Shown here: in pieces, positions 62,745-64,000 of the stretch
Position numbering within the stretch: position 1 is the stretch's first letter
Layout of the letters: every line of letters starts with the position of its first letter
NCBI GenBank assembly: GCA_001457715.1
Contig: CVRF01000002.1
Coordinates: 62,001 to 126,000 of the forward strand
Direction of reading: 5' to 3'
Length of the DNA: 64,000 nt
Origin: Candidatus Providencia siddallii
GTDB taxonomy: Bacteria > Pseudomonadota > Gammaproteobacteria > Enterobacterales > Enterobacteriaceae
Notes under the pieces: generated by a model
Seen by the model: only the letters and a program-made list of their open reading frames with translations
Told to the model about the DNA's origin: nothing
The model's database searches: none
Program-made: the position numbers and the translations under genes

Positions 62745-63809
62745 GTGGATATTACACACTTTGCATTAAATCTCTTCTATGTTTTTTTGTTTACATTGGT
62801 ATTTATTTTTACCGCTCGAGTTATTGCAATTAAGAATGGGTTGGTTGACAAACCTAATTTTAGGAAAAAACATATTGGAGTCATTCCTATCATTGGAGGA
62901 ATATCTTTATTTTTTGGAATTTGTTTTGCTTTTTTTATTACTGATGAGCAAATTCCACATAAATTTTCATATATTTTTTGTTCTGGATTATTGGTTTTTG
63001 TTGGCGTATTAGACGATAAATTTGATATTAGCGTTAAATTTAGAGCTGGAATTCAAGCATTTATAGCTATTATTATGATGACTACTGCAAATCTTAAAAT
63101 AGAATCATTTGGTTATGTTTTTAGTACTTTAAATTTAATATTTGGTCCGTTTGATTACATAATAACATTATTTGCAGTTTGGGCTACAATTAACGCTTTT
63201 AATATGATAGATGGTATTGATGGATTACTTGGTAGTTTATCATTAGTTTTTTTTGTTTCATTGGGTTTTTTGCAATATAGAAATTGTAATTACGCAATTG
63301 CTTTTTGGTGTTTCGCATTTATTGTAGCAATTATTCCTTATATTTTTCTTAATTTAGGTGGACTTGGGTTACGTTTTAAAATATTTATGGGTGATGCTGG
63401 TAGCACATTAATTGGTTTTACTATTATCTGGATTTTAATATCGTCAACTCAGGGAAAATATCATGCAATTAATCCAGTCACAGGTTTATGGTTAATAGCT
63501 ATCCCTTTAATTGATATGATTGCCATTATGTATCGTAGAATTAGAAAAGGAATGAGTCCATTTTCACCGGATCGTCAGCATATTCATCATTTAATTATGC
63601 GTTCTGGATTTAGTGCGAAAGGTACATTTATTTTAATTACATTATTAGGAATTTTATTAGCTTGTATTGGTATTATCGGTGAGTTTTTAATATTTGAATG
63701 GGTGATGTTATGGTTTTTTTTATTTTTATTTATGATGTATGGATATTTAATAAAAAGAGTTTGGAAGGTTTCTCGTTTTATAAAACGACTAAAACGTCGT
63801 ATACGTTAA
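62745..63809 (+). CDS. wecA: Undecaprenyl-phosphate GlcNAc-1-phosphate transferase
   Basis: Starts enterobacterial common antigen (and often O-antigen) synthesis at the inner membrane. I start at the GTG at 62745, with AAGAGAG six bases upstream; this places GLVDKPNFRKKH at the same residue (32) as in E. coli. The frame is open to a GTG at 62694. The result is 354 residues with about eleven helices. Catalytic blocks are LDDKFDISV, NAFNMIDGIDGLLG, KIFMGDAGSTLIGF and SPDRQHIHHLIMR. It is followed by wzzE. Confidence 0.96.
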   Translation: MDITHFALNLFYVFLFTLVFIFTARVIAIKNGLVDKPNFRKKHIGVIPIIGGISLFFGICFAFFITDEQIPHKFSYIFCSGLLVFVGVLDDKFDISVKFRAGIQAFIAIIMMTTANLKIESFGYVFSTLNLIFGPFDYIITLFAVWATINAFNMIDGIDGLLGSLSLVFFVSLGFLQYRNCNYAIAFWCFAFIVAIIPYIFLNLGGLGLRFKIFMGDAGSTLIGFTIIWILISSTQGKYHAINPVTGLWLIAIPLIDMIAIMYRRIRKGMSPFSPDRQHIHHLIMRSGFSAKGTFILITLLGILLACIGIIGEFLIFEWVMLWFFLFLFMMYGYLIKRVWKVSRFIKRLKRRIR

Positions 63810-63852
63810 GATTTTAAAAAAATAATAAAAAATATAAAGAGGTTTAATATCT

Positions 63853-64000
63853 GTGGATAACACAAGTAATAATCAAAATCAATATTCAACAGAATATGAT
63901 TTAGATATTCGTAATTTGTGTAGATTTTTATGTAAAAAAAAGATTTTGATTATTACATTTGCTTTTATTTCTTCATTAATTGCGCTTGTAGTTTCATATT
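63853..64000 (+). CDS. wzzE: WzzE-like ECA chain-length regulator, N-terminal part (cut by window edge)
   Basis: GTG start at 63853 with AGAGG ten bases upstream. The visible 49 codons give a hydrophilic start, then TEYDLDIRNLCRFLCKKKIL and a membrane helix (ITFAFISSLIALVVSY). E. coli WzzE has ELDIRGLFRTLW at this place, and wzzE follows wecA in the same direction. Polysaccharide co-polymerase family; the rest lies outside the window. Confidence 0.85.
   Translation, partial: MDNTSNNQNQYSTEYDLDIRNLCRFLCKKKILIITFAFISSLIALVVSY

Overview
This window is a stretch of a strongly reduced, very AT-rich gammaproteobacterial chromosome. Nearly every protein has a close Enterobacterales counterpart, and the gene order is a patchwork of short Escherichia coli/Yersinia-like runs separated by featureless A/T-rich DNA. 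By my addition of the gene spans, about three quarters is coding. There are no insertion sequences, phage genes or CRISPR arrays. The pattern fits an obligate or near-obligate insect endosymbiont. The Na+-NQR operon, an MgtB-type Mg2+ ATPase, an ANR-type regulator and YdjM would suit the Arsenophonus/Providencia side of the order, but that placement is inference.

Layout: 1-3594 holds the gshA start, tRNA-Arg, tRNA-Ser, csrA and alaS. 5130-7489 is proBA. 7993-15101 is the complete nqrABCDEF-apbE-nqrM cluster. 15527-16108 is gmhA. 16528-24099 is fpr, menA, hslU, hslV, ftsN, priA and divergent rpmE. 24716-32438 is the translation block ihfA-pheT-pheS-rplT-rpmI-infC-thrS. 33111-39441 holds ydjM, mgtB, a csp gene, tRNA-Asn and pyrC. 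41084-41284 is an isolated ANR-family gene. 41642-54541 is yfhL, acpS, pdxJ, era, rnc, lepB, lepA, nadB, ung, grpE, nadK, bamE, rnfH, smpB and ssrA. 54936-59572 is a CDF transporter, lysS, prfB and sdhE. 61155-64000 is rho, wecA and the start of wzzE.

The retained functions are translation and its quality control (aminoacyl-tRNA synthetases, IF-3, RF2, SmpB/tmRNA, LepA, Era, RNase III), protein homeostasis (HslVU, GrpE, with heat-shock promoters still readable), Na+-coupled respiration, envelope precursors (GmhA, WecA, WzzE, BamE, LepB), and a few biosyntheses (proline, pyrimidine, pyridoxal phosphate, NAD, glutathione, menaquinone).

The most informative signals are partial decay inside otherwise conserved genes. 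ApbE is interrupted only by a UGA at a conserved Trp. NqrM is a short remnant lacking its last Cys. PriA has lost helicase motifs but keeps its zinc and end domains. FtsN is cut down to its membrane anchor and essential periplasmic helix. prfB has lost its programmed frameshift. IF-3 runs on into its own terminator. tRNA-Ser and tmRNA have lost the encoded CCA. At several conserved junctions the recombination genes (recA/recX, recO, recN, recJ) are absent and replaced by AT-rich spacer. I found no convincing new multi-gene system; the novelty lies in these degenerate and minimalised genes.
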